Shown piece by piece: positions 1 to 11,332 of a stretch of 64,000 bases of DNA. The notes beneath the pieces are model-generated. The model did no database searches. It was given only the letters and a program-made list of their open reading frames with translations, and had not been told where the DNA came from. How positions within the stretch are numbered: the stretch's first letter is position 1; each line of letters starts with the position of its first letter. The position numbers and the translations under genes are program-made. Source of the stretch: Centroberyx gerrardi (lineage: Eukaryota > Chordata > Actinopteri > Beryciformes > Berycidae); contig NC_136013.1 in assembly GCF_048128805.1 (NCBI RefSeq), positions 5,752,602-5,816,601 of the forward strand, written 5' to 3'.

Positions 1-1058
1 CACGAACTCATAGCACCAATGCAAAGGTTTATTAAGACACTGCATACATTTGAGCAGCACAGATCTGAAATCACAACCACATGAGCTCCCTGCAGAGAAC
101 TCACCAACTATTAAACACCGATCAGTTGGAAGCCTTGTGACTGTTTGATATAACTGGCTTAATAGTAAACTTTTCTTAACTCATATAGCCACCAGCTGAC
201 AGTAAAGAGACAACTCAAGAGGCAACCTGTTGGCAACCAATTACTGAAATGCACCAATTGACAGATGCTAATTTGAAGGACATGGCCACTATCTCAGGGT
301 TAGACATCAGGTTATGCACACAGAAGTACACTAGAGATCAAAGTTATGGAAGCAGCATTCCTGTGAGGCTCTTCAGCTATTTGACAGACAAGGTGGCTTG
401 GAAAGCTAGTTAGCTTGCTAACGGCTGTTTGTCAACAACACCGAAATAGAACTTCAGCTCTGCGCCCATGACGTCATTCAGGAGATAAGGTTCTAAATCC
501 AATGCGACGCCACACCGACTTCAGTTGTCTAAACATTTCCCACTCGTTCACAACTTGATAGCCAACGACCCCCGGTTGTGTATATAGCCAGCCTGCTAAC
601 TAGTCAAAACCAGCAAGGCCTGTGGCGCGGTGTTTTCGTGCAAAATAACGCTGCACGACAAGAGCTAGCATTGAGTACATCTCTTGGAATGTAGCTAACG
701 TTCCCGTTAGCGTAGCAGTTGCCGAGGTTCAACAGCAGCATTGTATTCGGTTGAAACAAATGTAATTTGATTGGTGCCGTTTTAAACAACTGAGCCGTAC
801 CAAAAACGTAACAATTTATTTGAGTCGGGGCTATCACATTTGTTCACAAAGGAATTTTATGTTGCTGAGCAAGTGTTGTACTCCAGTAGCGTTAAATACG
901 CTAGGCCTACTTTCAGTTTTCCCAGCCAGGCCAGGCACAGCGCAATCACGGACTGGCTGGCTAATGTTACCTTGGTTAGCACACATTAGCTTCACCTCAA
1001 AGTGTTGACAACTTAATAAACGATTATTATTACAAAATTAGAAAAGTTGTGCCCTTAC
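1..1058 (-). other. rtf1: rtf1 intron 1 (partial)
   Basis: This stretch lies downstream of the splice donor of rtf1 exon 1 on the minus strand, so it should be the start of rtf1 intron 1. I see no second rtf1 exon and no convincing coding sequence. The open frames here are short and have no splice or family support. A palindromic CRE-type octamer (TGACGTCA) lies at 469-476. Further exons of the gene should lie left of the window. Confidence 0.6.
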
Positions 1059-1142
1059 CTGATCTAAATTATCATCACTAGCACTGTCTTCAGAGTCGGA
1101 GTCAATCACGACTCGACCTTTCCGTTTCTTTACATTCACCAT
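1059..1142 (-). CDS. rtf1: rtf1 exon 1 (Paf1 complex subunit), partial gene
   Basis: This is the first coding exon of RTF1, a Paf1-complex subunit that acts in the nucleus in transcription elongation and in recruiting histone H2B ubiquitylation. The minus strand encodes 28 residues starting at ATG 1142. They run [20 protein letters not shown] and then an acidic Ser/Asp stretch ending NLDQ, which matches the conserved RTF1 N-terminus (basic KKRKGR followed by VVIDSD). The exon closes in phase 0 at a GTAAGG donor (1058 downward). The rest of the gene, including the Plus3 domain, lies left of the window. It is head to head with ndufaf1, as expected for the 15q15-type block. The identification rests on one short but distinctive exon. 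Confidence 0.85.
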
Positions 1143-2189
1143 GATTAGCTACAAGGCTAACTTGCTAGCTGCCTCTATGTCGTCTGAATGTTTGTTTGAC
1201 GGCAAACGGCGGTAGCTAGCCAGCCAGTCCTGCCGTGATGCTACCTAGCTAGTTGGCTCTGCAGTCAGACACACAAAGGCACCACTGAGCATGCGCGCTC
1301 ATAATGATTGCAGAGAATTGCTACTAGTTTTGTATCACTATCGATAAAATATATTAAGATATATATTCGTGCGTGTGTTTCTCAAACGTTTTATCAATAG
1401 AGCTGATGAAAAATGGGAGGGAAATGCAAGGGCACTAATATATCTGAGAGGGAACTAGATGTTGTCAGTGAGAGCGTCACCAGGACAGTGATCCTTGGTG
1501 CACCAGGGGTACATTCGGGATAATGTAACCGTCTACCAATGCACATTCTCAGTCCCGTTTGTCGCACTGGCGTGTCGCTTCTATATTGTACATTTCTATC
1601 TGACGATGTGCTGAACGCAGCCCAAGTATTTCCGCTGCCTCTCTGGTGGACGGACAACCTTGGGTTTGTGCATATGAATGTAGCAGTGTGTAAGTAGCTT
1701 GTACTTAATAACTGTACTAGAAAGAGCTTACTTTATAGTGTTGTCAACCTCAAACGCCACGAGCCTAGACCGCGCAACCTGGCGATGCTTCCATCACGCC
1801 GTTTTTGGTCCAGCATGCCCAATGTAAGTGGAAGTTGGTCAACATTATGGGAACATATCCTAGCATGGCATCAGTGTATTTAGTGTATCCTGTTCACGTT
1901 TACTCAATAATATAAAGCATGGCCATTTATTATATTTATTTCGACGTTGTCCAAAATGTGGTATCATGTGCCAGAAGATGATGTGGAGACTGAACATGAA
2001 TATCACAAATTTTTGAATAGGATTTTTTTTTTTTTTTTAATTCCCAGCCTTTTGTGATTCAAAGGAAATCCAAGCTTGATAATCCAATATTGCTGCAGTG
2101 CTGGAGTGTTGAACCTACAACACAAGTACAATAACACCACTGTTCTTTGTGATTTATCCCCACAGTGACTCGTCCAGACTGACACTGAC
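1143..2189. promoter_or_regulatory. rtf1/ndufaf1 divergent promoter region
   Basis: About 1 kb separates the rtf1 start (1142, minus) from the ndufaf1 start (2190, plus), so both promoters must lie here or in untranslated exons here. The ndufaf1 ATG sits 25 bases after a 3' splice site (AG at 2164-2165). This implies a separate 5' untranslated exon upstream, and a GTAAGT donor at 1824 is a candidate for its end. CpGs cluster around 1200-1300 and 1740-1800. No canonical TATA element stands out. Confidence 0.5.
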
Positions 2190-4654
2190 ATGTCCCTGCA
2201 GAGGATCACACGCCTCCCTGCAGCGAGGCTGCTGGGCTCCGTCTGCCAGCAGCAGCTCCTGCTCCCCTCCGCCTCTCCTGTCTCTGTGTCCAGGAGGGCT
2301 GTGATTCAAAGCCCGTACAGACGGCCCGGCCAGCCCAAAGACGATCCCCCTCCGTGGCAGAAGATCAAGTTTGACTTTTCAAAAGGTGTGGAGGGGATAA
2401 AGAAGCATTTCGGCCTGCTGAAAAACGAGTTTTTCGGCCGCTGGGTCGGTCCAGAGGGCAAACCCATCGTCGAGCATATTCTGGAGCAGAATCAAGTGAT
2501 ATGGGAGTTCAGAGGTCCAGAGAGCCTGGAGCGGTGGACGGTGTCCTCAGATCGAGAGGTCGGAGGCCAAAGTGAAGCTTACTTGAAGCTCGGCAGAAAC
2601 AGTAACACCTGCTTCCTGTATGGGACTCTGTGCTCCACTCCTCCAAGAGATGGAGAAACACGCTACAGTGGCTACTGCACCATGCGCTCAAAGCAGCCAC
2701 TGGTTAGTGTCCTGTGATGTTCCCAGCTTTCTTTTCTCCTCCTTTTGTAGAATCATACATCCAGTCTACCAAACAAATGCTGGTGTATTTTGCCGATGGC
2801 CGACAAGTTTTTCTGCTCTACCAGCCACTTTGGCAGGTAACAGTAAAGCTGTCAGCAGCAGGGATGGGCAACCATGTGCCATTAGTTATTGGTATTCATT
2901 CCAACCAAACACTACACCAGCTGAATTCATTCAGTTTTTTTGTCTGTGGTTGAATGGGTGTTAAACAGGGGTGGAAAGAGTACTAATTTGACTTAAGTAA
3001 AAGTAAAAAATAGCTCATTAAAAATGTACTCAGAGTAAAAGTTACGTTAAGTAAGAGTTACTTTTTTAGAAAATAGAACATTGTTGCATGATACATTTTC
3101 CATGTCATTCTAAATGGATGAGAGGACAGAGCTCAAACTAGATCCCTTTAATAAAAATAAAAAATACAAAATAAAGTGCACAAAGTAAAGCCAGATTACT
3201 CTTCTTTACTGACTGGCCGTTCACTGTGAATGGCTCCACAACCAGCCAATTTACATTGGTCCAGTTTCTGATGCTTATGGAGAATGTACAAACGTTTTAC
3301 TCTGTAATGGATGTGATTTAAAATGTAGTGAAGTAGAATACTTCAGTGAAAACCTACTTAAGTAAAAGTAATATTACTGACCTTAAAAAATACACAAAAA
3401 AGCTACTCAACAGTAACTGGAGTAAATGAACTTGGTTGCTTCCACCCTTGGTGTTAAATAGTGAAAACACCTGGTGTGTTTTGTTGGAATGAAAACCTGC
3501 AGACTTTTGGCCCTTCATGGCACAAGTGGAGATTCTTTTCCATTTCTAAAATTCCTACTCAGCTGGTAAAACAGTCAAAATGTCTGGTGTATTGTGGAAT
3601 CCATGAGCCACTGCGGCTGGAGGATGAACAAGTTAGTTTCCTACCATGACCTCAACATAGTTAACCCCAAAACATTGTTTCTCCAGGCTTCCTTTGACAG
3701 GAAGAAGCACTTTGATTGGTCCAGTTTCAACACCCTACATCTGCGCGTGCGCGGCGATGGCCGTCCATGGATGATCAACATCGCAACAGAAACCTTCTTT
3801 TCCCACCAGAAAGATGACATATACAGTTACTTCTTGTACACCAGGGGAGGACCCTACTGGCAAGACGTCAAGGTATCATTCTTTAAGTTATAAATGAGTG
3901 TCAGGAGGCAGAGAATGCAGTTGATAGCATCTTTAAAAAGTTTATGCTTCAGGGTCTGTTCATGGGTCTTTTTTGAATGTTTTGCAGTCTACAAGTGCTA
4001 TCAGTTAGTTCTATGTTGATGTTCCTCAAGAAGCATCAAGAGTTAGCAGTGATGCTGATGTGCAAAGTGACTTCCCTTTACTCCTTCACAGATTCCTTTC
4101 TCCAAGTTCTTCCTCGCACATCGTGGGAGAATACAAGATGATCAGCATCCGCTCTGGCTGGACAAGGTACAGCAAAGAAAAACACACATATGATTTGCAT
4201 AAAATGTAAAACGCCTTAATGTTTATCCCTGTCCTACATGAGAGCGACCCTTGATGAAGACAACTGCTGAAAAATATAGTTCAGACATAAAAAAACAAGT
4301 TAAGATTTTTAACTTTTTGGATATCGGAAAGTTCATTAGCATCCTTGCCTAAAAAGTGATTCTTCCATTAACTCCAAAAGAAGATATTTTTTGCAAGAAA
4401 TTTTGAAATTGCTACATAAAGCATGAACCCAGTACTGTATCCGAAGCACTGTGACAAATGTTCAACTTGTTCACTTTATACACACTAGTCACCTCATGTG
4501 TTTGTGTCTACAGATTAACACCATTGGATTTACCCTGGGAGATAAAGCAGATGGCCCATTTCAGCTGGAGATTGATTTCATCGGCGTTTGTAAAGATTAT
4601 GCACACACTGAAGAGTTTGCCTACGAGGTGTACAAGAGGAATCCTGAAGTCTGA
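2190..4654 (+). CDS. ndufaf1: NDUFAF1, complex I assembly factor (CIA30)
   Basis: Coding exons are 2190-2702, 3687-3872, 4092-4166 and 4514-4654. All junctions are phase 0 with GT-AG sites, giving 304 residues (human protein 327). NDUFAF1 is a mitochondrial chaperone of the MCIA complex, needed to assemble the membrane arm of respiratory complex I. The first ~40 residues are Arg/Ser-rich and without acidic residues, as in a mitochondrial presequence. Residues from about 90 onward form the CIA30 domain. Diagnostic stretches are GYCTMRSK, the block [26 protein letters not shown], and [18 protein letters not shown] near the C-terminus, followed by HTEEFAYE. The start is chosen because it begins the presequence just after a 5' UTR splice acceptor. 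Intron 1 holds a hAT-type MITE. I see no lesions. Confidence 0.93.
2966..3450. mobile_element. hAT-type MITE with 8-bp target duplication
   Basis: This is a 485-bp non-coding element in ndufaf1 intron 1. It is flanked by identical 8-bp repeats GTGTTAAA at 2958-2965 and 3451-3458. Its ends are inverted: CAGGGGTGGAA on the left, and the right end reads CAAGGGTGGAA on the other strand. An 8-bp duplication and a CAG/CAA terminus are typical of hAT transposons. The interior is AT-rich with runs such as AAGTAAAAGTAA and has no open frame, so it depends on an autonomous relative. A shortened relative lies in lgmn at about 32150-32390. Confidence 0.85.
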
Positions 4655-4728
4655 GAGCAGCACACTGCAGCTGCTCATCAAAGATGAACTGTTTTTGGAT
4701 CTAAGAGCTGCTTTATTCCAACACTGTC

Positions 4729-4734
4729 AATAAA
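4729..4734 (+). promoter_or_regulatory. ndufaf1: ndufaf1 polyadenylation signal
   Basis: AATAAA occurs 75 bases after the ndufaf1 stop codon, which implies a short 3' UTR of roughly 100 bases. Confidence 0.7.
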
Positions 4735-5293
4735 GCAAAAGAAACCTACTGTAGACTCACTTGAGGGACGAGCTACATATTCAAGATATGAACCAACAAC
4801 AAAAATCCTGGCACTCTTGGTAATGCACTATATGAAGAGATGCTTCACATCTGAACTTCTATTCATGGACTGATACCTGACCATAAATGAAAGCATTTTT
4901 TTCACTGTACAATTAAAGTAATAAGTAAAGTAAAGCCTGAAGAGTTGAGTTACTGGATATGAAAATACACAAATGTGGCTAACTGAAACTGAACCAAACA
5001 TTTTTGTTGCATTCAGGTGATGCTTTTATTCAGAGTGACTTGCAGTGAAAGCGGGTAATGGTTCAGAGGCTTGCTGAAAGACACTTCGACATTACATATG
5101 GTTGTAGCTGAGATGGAATCTGTTTTTGTTATGTCTTCCAATTACTGATGATGGAAATCAACCACAATCTTTATTAACAGTTAAGAGAATATTCGATGTT
5201 CCATGTGGATTTTGAGATTTCTCGTGAGGCAGATATTTCATCATGAAATCATGATGCTGCACAAATGTTAAAAGTATGGAACATATTCTAGGA

Positions 5294-5586
5294 CAGTGGT
5301 TCTCAACGTGAGGTCCGGGGACCACTAGGGGTCCTTGAGGGGGTTCCAGCAGGTCCCCAGCAAACTGAATTGTTAAACTTAATTATTTAATTTACAAGAA
5401 GTTAACACAATTAGAGAATGTAGAAGAATGACTGTTTTGATCAGTTTCACTGTTATCTCTCTACCTGCAATACAGAAAGTCATGGAATTCTGGACAAAAT
5501 CATATCTAACAATAAAAAATATTCTAAGATTTTGGTCAGAGACTAAAATTAGTGGTCCTTGATATAAAAAAGGTTGAGAATCACTG
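5294..5586. mobile_element. Charlie-like hAT MITE
   Basis: The ends are imperfect inverted repeats: CAGTGGTTCTCAAC at the left, and CAGTGATTCTCAACC read from the right on the other strand. This is the terminal motif of vertebrate hAT-Charlie elements. The interior is non-coding. The 8-bp flanks do not match, so the insertion is old or has been rearranged. Confidence 0.7.
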
Positions 5587-5840
5587 CTCCCAATAGCAAT
5601 TTTAATCTAAAATGAGGAAGGCATTCAAGAAATTTTTTTTGCACCAATGTCTTCATACTGATCTTGCCCAAAAAAGTACAACATAGCATATAAAATTTTT
5701 AAGAACAAAATTACAATACATAAGTTTAAAATGTAGCAAAACAGGACATCGATACTCTACACATCGAAATACAAATGCATCATTCAAAGTTGAACTTGAA
5801 TGCTTGAACTAATGTTTGAGTAAAATCTAAAAAAGCACTG

Positions 5841-5892
5841 CACAATAGGCTGGAACTGAAGAACTGCACAATAGGCTGGAACTGAAGAACTG
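5841..5892. repeat. 26-bp tandem duplication
   Basis: Two copies of a 26-base unit starting CACAATAGGCTGGAACTGAA lie end to end at 5841 and 5867, with partial extension on both sides. They are in the nusap1 3' flank. Confidence 0.85.
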
Positions 5893-6026
5893 AAGCGATA
5901 AATGTGAGCTAGTCTACTTTCCTCAAAAGGAGAGACTGCAGGAGTCAATATGTCCATTACGGACAGACAAAATATTTACAATGAAATGACAAGCTGTACA
6001 AACGCCTACAAACAAGCACAAAACAT

Positions 6027-9000
6027 TTATGCCATGACAAGGCCTCTCCTGGCCCCCAGTATGTTCTCTTTCTTCTGCTTCCTGTCTTCCTTGTGCTTTG
6101 TCCTCCTTTCCTCCCTAAAAGAACATTCAGAAAACATCCATAAGAGACAAATGTTGAAGCATCATTTTAATTGTTATGGGAGACAAATCAACAAATATCA
6201 GCCAGTAGCATTTTAATTTAACTTTATAAACCTACCTTGTCTGGACTTGGTGCTGTTTGTAATTTTTCTGATGCGAGTGAGAGATCAGAGACTTGTTTCC
6301 TGCTGTGTTTTCTTTGGTCTCTCCAAACGGCTTCAGTTTACCTATGAAAAAGTACATCGTTAAGTAAGGGTTCATCTGTCTGCAGATGCTATATTTCACG
6401 GAGCAGACAAATTCTTGTTGGTCTTACCTTTATGAGGCTTGTAGGTAAGGGGGCGAGACAGACTGGCCTTCAGGTCAAAGCTTGGCTTCATATTCGTTCC
6501 TGGGGTGTCGGACACACTTGTGTTGCCGTTGAAAACGAACGTTCCTTTGAAATTCATAAGAAAACAAAAACCTAATGAGTCTATCCAGTGGTACAGATAA
6601 GTGCAGACACCATTCTAAGAGGTTAGTGTGAAGTTACCTGGTGTCTTTGTGGCAGAGAGAGTTGAGGTCTTGATGTTGTTGGGCTTTCCTCCATCATTGC
6701 TCTGCTTTTGTGGGGTGCTGGAGGTCACAACGAGTGACATACGTGCCGGCGTCTTCACCAAGGACCTCTTATGCTCATTATCCTGAGTGGCTTGTGAGAA
6801 CCTGCACACATACAGACATTTGGTTGTTCTGCTGTGACATTAAATAGAGCTCATGCAGTGTGAATTTTTAACATGGAGATCCCTCTTGAAAGAATGCTGC
6901 GGGCAAGAATTAAGAGAGGCTCACTGGAGGGAAACATTTTTGGACCAGAGCGTCTGGTAGATCCAAAACATGGCCAGCAACTTTCACTATTTCACCAACT
7001 CGATTAAAAACTCCAAATGATGACTTGCCCAAGTTGCTGGTCGAGTAGACAAATTTACCAGCCACATCTAAATTCCCCTGTATTTGGCAGCTGGAGTTAA
7101 CATCCCTCCCTGCAGAGGCCAGAGGAGGAAACAGCAACTCACCGAACATTGATCCTGCGAGTGGAAAGGACAGACGGTCTGAAAGGAGCATCTTCCTTCA
7201 CAGCAGGTTTATTTGGGGGAGGCTTACTGGCCGAGAGAGCAGTGAGTCTGCGTTTGTCCTCAGCCGGTCTCTTATTCCCCGCCGCAGGGCTGAACATGGA
7301 CGCACGGCTCCGATTTGCCTTTTGTAAGAGACAAACACACATAAGTCTTCATCACAGGAGTTTGAAATTAATTAATATACTGCAACTGTGGCGTCTGTAC
7401 GATTGTGGATGTTCAGGTGCTGATACTCACAGGTTGAATTTTTCCATCAGTTTGATTTGAGATTTTCTCTGAAAGCATCTAAAAATAACGAAATAAAGTC
7501 CACTTAAGTTATGCCATTTTAAATTTTCTGAATAAAGTCAGCCAACATTCACTGATCACCATTACATAGTTGTTTCCATTATTCTGTTAAGTACCTTCAG
7601 TTCTTTCACTGAATTTCTGTAAGTGTCCATCTGCTTGGTCTTCCTCTGGACATAGGAGTCAATGGACTCCATCTTGTTAAAATGCGCCTCATGGAGTTTT
7701 TTGAAGTCTGCACAAGAGACATATTTACAAAGAACATTAAAAAAAAATGGTGCAAAAAAACAAAACAAAAACATTCCCTGTCAACAGTCTTTGAGATTTG
7801 GTTTCAGGGAAGGTAAAGAAGAGACAGACAGAGAAACTTACTTGGAGTATTAGGCTTCAACAAAGGCTTGGTCTTCTTCAGGAGCCCTTCATGACGAGGG
7901 ATTTTACCTGCTTTTGCCACTTTTGGTTCATTTCCTATTTGAAATGCGTATAAAGAAATAGAAGCAGAATTTTTGTAATCTTCATTTAACATAGTTATTC
8001 CTGTTAAGATCAAGGATATAAGGGAGAACTGGCCAAGACAGCAGCAGCACATTTAGCTCTATAACGACAGCAAACATTTCATTAAAAGTAACAGACCATC
8101 TAAGAAAATGTGAGAAAGGAGTGACAGAGACAGAGAGGAGGAACAAAGGTATGCTGCTAAAACAGCTAGCTAAATCAAAGCAATGCGTTTACTAAAGAAG
8201 TTGTAACCATTTCTTTAAGTCTCAAGTCTTAACGCAGGCTATTCCATGCAGAAGACACAGGGATAAGAGTATCAACAGTTCTAACTGTGAATATCTTTTC
8301 ATCACAACATGCTACTGACCTTTATCACAAGGCACAGGCGCTTCATCTTTGATCTCAGGTTGCTGCTCGCTGTTGGCTGCCAGGGTCTCCTCAGGTGGCT
8401 CAGCTGTCTCAGACTCCCTGGTAGTAGACACCCGCCTCCTCTTGGCACCCCCAGTACCACAGAGAGCACTAGATTCAGCCTCTTCGTTATCCTTCTGAAA
8501 TGGAAGAACAGTAGCTGAAGTGCCCCATCCTACACACAGGGGGAATGACCTTAACAGGGTCTGTACGGGATACTAGGGGATGCATGTATACAGACATGCA
8601 TGAGCCAGCCATGATTGTTAGATGCTATTTGCTGATGCTCATTTGTGTATTGGTGTTGAGTGTGTTTTCTTATGCTGTACCTTTGCTGCACTAAGCGGCA
8701 AGTTGGGATCACACTCGGTTCCTGCCTCAGTGTCAGAGATCTTCCTCTTGGTCTTTTTCCCTTTCCCACGACGTTTGGTGACAAAAACTGTCGTGCTGGG
8801 AACTGGTTCGTCACATTTTGCATCTTCCTCTTCTTGGACATTTTCTTGTGCACCATGTACGTCTTCTTGAACATCAGGAGCACCTTTCTCATGTCCCTGG
8901 AAAACATCATAACATATGCACAAATTAGCCATTGACAAAACAGCTATTGTCTAAGACCAAAAGTATAAAAGAATGTGCAATGAAACAACATAATTGACCA

Positions 9001-11332
9001 GAGGCCTGTACTACGAAGCAGGATTTGGGGTTAGCGAGGTAACTTCAGGTTTAATCCAGGGTTTTCGGTGTCACGAAGGTGGTTTACTTTTTACCGGAGT
9101 ATGTTGCCATACCAACTTATGCTGAATGGCTAACCTGCTCCGGAGCAGATTATGTTCAGGATACCGGGTCGAAACGGATAAAAAGCCCGCCTCCTCACCA
9201 ATCAGCTCCCTGGATAATTTGGCGTCATCATTTTAAACAATCTTTAACAAGATTAACAAAACCAGATATGAATAAAATGATTGCATTCAAATGAAAAAAA
9301 TAACTGTACAAAGGGATTCTATTGAAGTAAGGTAAGAAGGACTCTTCGCAGGGCAATGATGTTTAGAGACCGGCAAAACACCTTCGCTTTCCATAAGGAT
9401 TTATTATATTAGAGATATAATAATTCCAGGCGATTTGCCCACTCTGGCTATAAAAGAGGGCTTCTATCAAATAGCGGGTAGCTTACAATAGTTGGCTATA
9501 GTTATCAATAGTGAATTAAATTTACTATTGCATGTGACAGGCAGTGATAAGTCTATTTACCTACACATTTACACTGCATTACACAATCTGCATTTTTCCG
9601 CCAGCCATCCTCTCTAGCCTTGGCAACAGCAACTGTGTTACTTTTCACTGTTGTATTTTTGTATTGCTCATATTTATTCATTATAATAGTATGTTTGTAT
9701 TGAGAGAAAAAACAAATGTTAGTAGCCTAATCTATTTCTTTCATACTTCCCACTTCTACAGTCTACTTAATGTGTTGAAATTGTCAGCAGCATTATATTT
9801 ATGTAACCCCACAATTGATACTATTTTTAGTTCTTATTTTTAGATTCTACATGTGTGCTTGTATTCCATTTCATTTTCCCTGCTGAATAATTTTACTTTT
9901 GCTGCTACAACGATCTAATTTCCTCACGGGGATCAATTACATTTCATTTAATCTTAAAGGGTAACTTCGGTATTTTTCAACCTGGACCCTATTTTCCCAA
10001 CTTTTTGTGTCTAAGTGACTAAAGGGGACAAAAATGTTTGAAATTGGTCCAGTATTGAGCAAGATCGCTTCAGCCAGCAGCCGCGAAACGAGCTGCAATG
10101 TAATCCGATGGGGCAAATGTGAACCATCAATGTACGTCCACTAAAAGTGCTTGTTTTTGCCACTGACAGGCTCAGATTGTTATTATAAGTGTCTGACAAC
10201 ATTATGGAAAGGACTCTACAGAGAAATGAAATGTTTTTCTTTACCTTTCGCTTGATCCGGTCTGTGTGTAACCAAGTCTCACGAGAGTTGAGTTGTTGCA
10301 GGAAGTTACACACAGACCGGAACAGTAGAAAAACGTTTAATTTCTCTGTAGGATCCTTTCCATAATGTTGTCAGACACTTATAATAACAATCTGAGCCTG
10401 TCAGTGGCAAAAACAAGCACTTTTAGTGGACGTACATTGACGGTTCACATTTGTCCAGTCGGATTACATTGCAGCTCATTTCGCGGCTGCCGGCTGAAGC
10501 GATCTTGCTCAATACTGGACCAATTTCAAAAATTGTTGTCCCCTTTAGTCACTTAACGTTAGACACAAAAAGTTGGGAAAATAGGGTCCAGGTTGAAAAA
10601 TACCGAAGTTACCCTTTAAATCCGCTGCTCTGGATCTGTCCGTGTTGCATGTGATTGGCTATTTGTTACAAAATCCGCCTCTTTTATGTGAGCGCGCACA
10701 TAGCTCAAGTGGGAAAGCCTGGATTGAGTTAACGCAGTGGTTCTCAATCCCAGTCCTCAGCACCCAGAATCCTGCTGGTTTTCATGTTTTTCATTTTGGG
10801 ATAGAAAACCAGCAGTACTCCGGGTCATGAGGACCAGGATTGAGAGCCACTGATTTAACGAGTTGATAACCACCGTAGTATGACCGTTTAGCGAAGCCAG
10901 ATAACGAAAAGATATCCTGGGTATGTTGAACTTGCTTCGTAGTACAGACCCCAGGAGTAAGTTACCTTCCCGTCCTCCTCCTGCTCTTCTTGTTGATAAT
11001 GCTGCTTGATCGCCTTCAGGAGTTTATCAGCCTGTTTTAGAAATTATTAACGTTAGGAAACACTCAAGTCAAAGAATTGCTTATTAGCATATATCCGTTA
11101 GATCCTGAGTGAGCTAACATAACATACAAATACATACACACAGTTGGACAAGTTAGCTAAGGTTAAGCTAGTTGTGTGCGTTACCATTACCGTTTCGAAT
11201 AATAGCTCTCTAACCCTGGCTAAAATTAACGTTCGTTTTAAATTGTGGTTTCGTTACCTTCATGTTGGCTTTAAGCCCGAGCTCTTTAGCAAGACTTCGC
11301 AGCTCTGCATATTTCATAGAGTCCAAATCCAT
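6027..11332 (-). CDS. nusap1: NUSAP1, nucleolar and spindle-associated protein 1
   Basis: There are twelve coding exons in transcript order: 11258-11332, 10966-11031, 8681-8896, 8320-8494, 7842-7934, 7595-7707, 7431-7478, 7143-7318, 6638-6801, 6428-6544, 6236-6341 and 6027-6114. All have GT-AG junctions and the phase closes, giving 478 residues (human 441). NUSAP1 binds and bundles microtubules around mitotic chromosomes. The N-terminus ([21 protein letters not shown]) is the SAP-like motif. [47 protein letters not shown] and the terminal LGARRGL are family signatures. A KEN degron lies at residues 424-426, matching APC/C control in the family. The middle is Lys/Arg-rich and low in complexity. 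Intron 2 (about 2 kb) is mostly nested transposons. It is head to head with oip5. Confidence 0.93.
9958..10615. mobile_element. TTAA-flanked foldback (palindromic) element
   Basis: This is a 658-bp near-perfect palindrome. The arms are about 310 bp each (roughly 9958-10270 and 10303-10615) with a spacer of about 30 bp. It is bounded by TTAA on both sides (9954-9957 and 10616-10619), and the ends read AGGGTAACTTCGG from either side. TTAA duplications point to the piggyBac or Kolobok group. It has no coding capacity. The two arms give the same translated peptide on opposite strands, which confirms the symmetry. Confidence 0.85.
10735..10852. mobile_element. 118-bp palindromic hAT MITE
   Basis: The ends are CAGTGGTTCTCAATCC and, from the right on the other strand, CAGTGGCTCTCAATCC. 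The element folds back through AACCAGCAG pairing in the middle. The flanks AGTTAACG (10727-10734) and ATTTAACG (10853-10860) agree at 7 of 8 positions, as expected for a slightly decayed 8-bp hAT target duplication. Confidence 0.85.

Larger units (their letters stand above)
4735..6026. other. ndufaf1-nusap1 convergent intergenic region
   Basis: The genes on either side converge here, so this holds the 3' ends of both. I see no coding sequence. It contains a SINE-type tail fragment around 5030-5090 (TTATTCAGAGTGACTTGCAG), a CAGTGGTTCTCAA-bounded element (5294-5586) and a 26-bp tandem duplication (5841-5892). The nusap1 3' UTR should occupy the right part, but I found no clear AATAAA for it. 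Confidence 0.6.
9001..10951. mobile_element. ~1.95-kb TIR DNA transposon relic, hosting nested inserts
   Basis: The left end reads GGCCTGTACTACGAAGCA and the right end, on the other strand, GGTCTGTACTACGAAGCAAG. These are clear terminal inverted repeats. The left interior has a broken frame beginning MMFRDRQNT around 9358, followed by stops, which may be the remnant of a PIF/Harbinger-like protein. That superfamily assignment is only a guess. Two younger elements (9958-10615 and 10735-10852) sit inside it. The whole lies in nusap1 intron 2, just beside exon 2. I could not define a target duplication. Confidence 0.7.

Noticed and set aside
6910-7191. 93-codon frame as an extra nusap1 exon
   Set aside because: It overlaps exon 8 in another frame and then runs into repeat-like intron. 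Joining it would break the conserved [13 protein letters not shown] junction.
9544-9843. 99-codon plus-strand frame in nusap1 intron 2
   Set aside because: It is AT-rich, hydrophobic by chance and inside a decayed transposon.
10011-10556. two frames giving the same peptide ([16 protein letters not shown])
   Set aside because: They are mirror images created by the foldback element at 9958-10615 and not duplicated genes.
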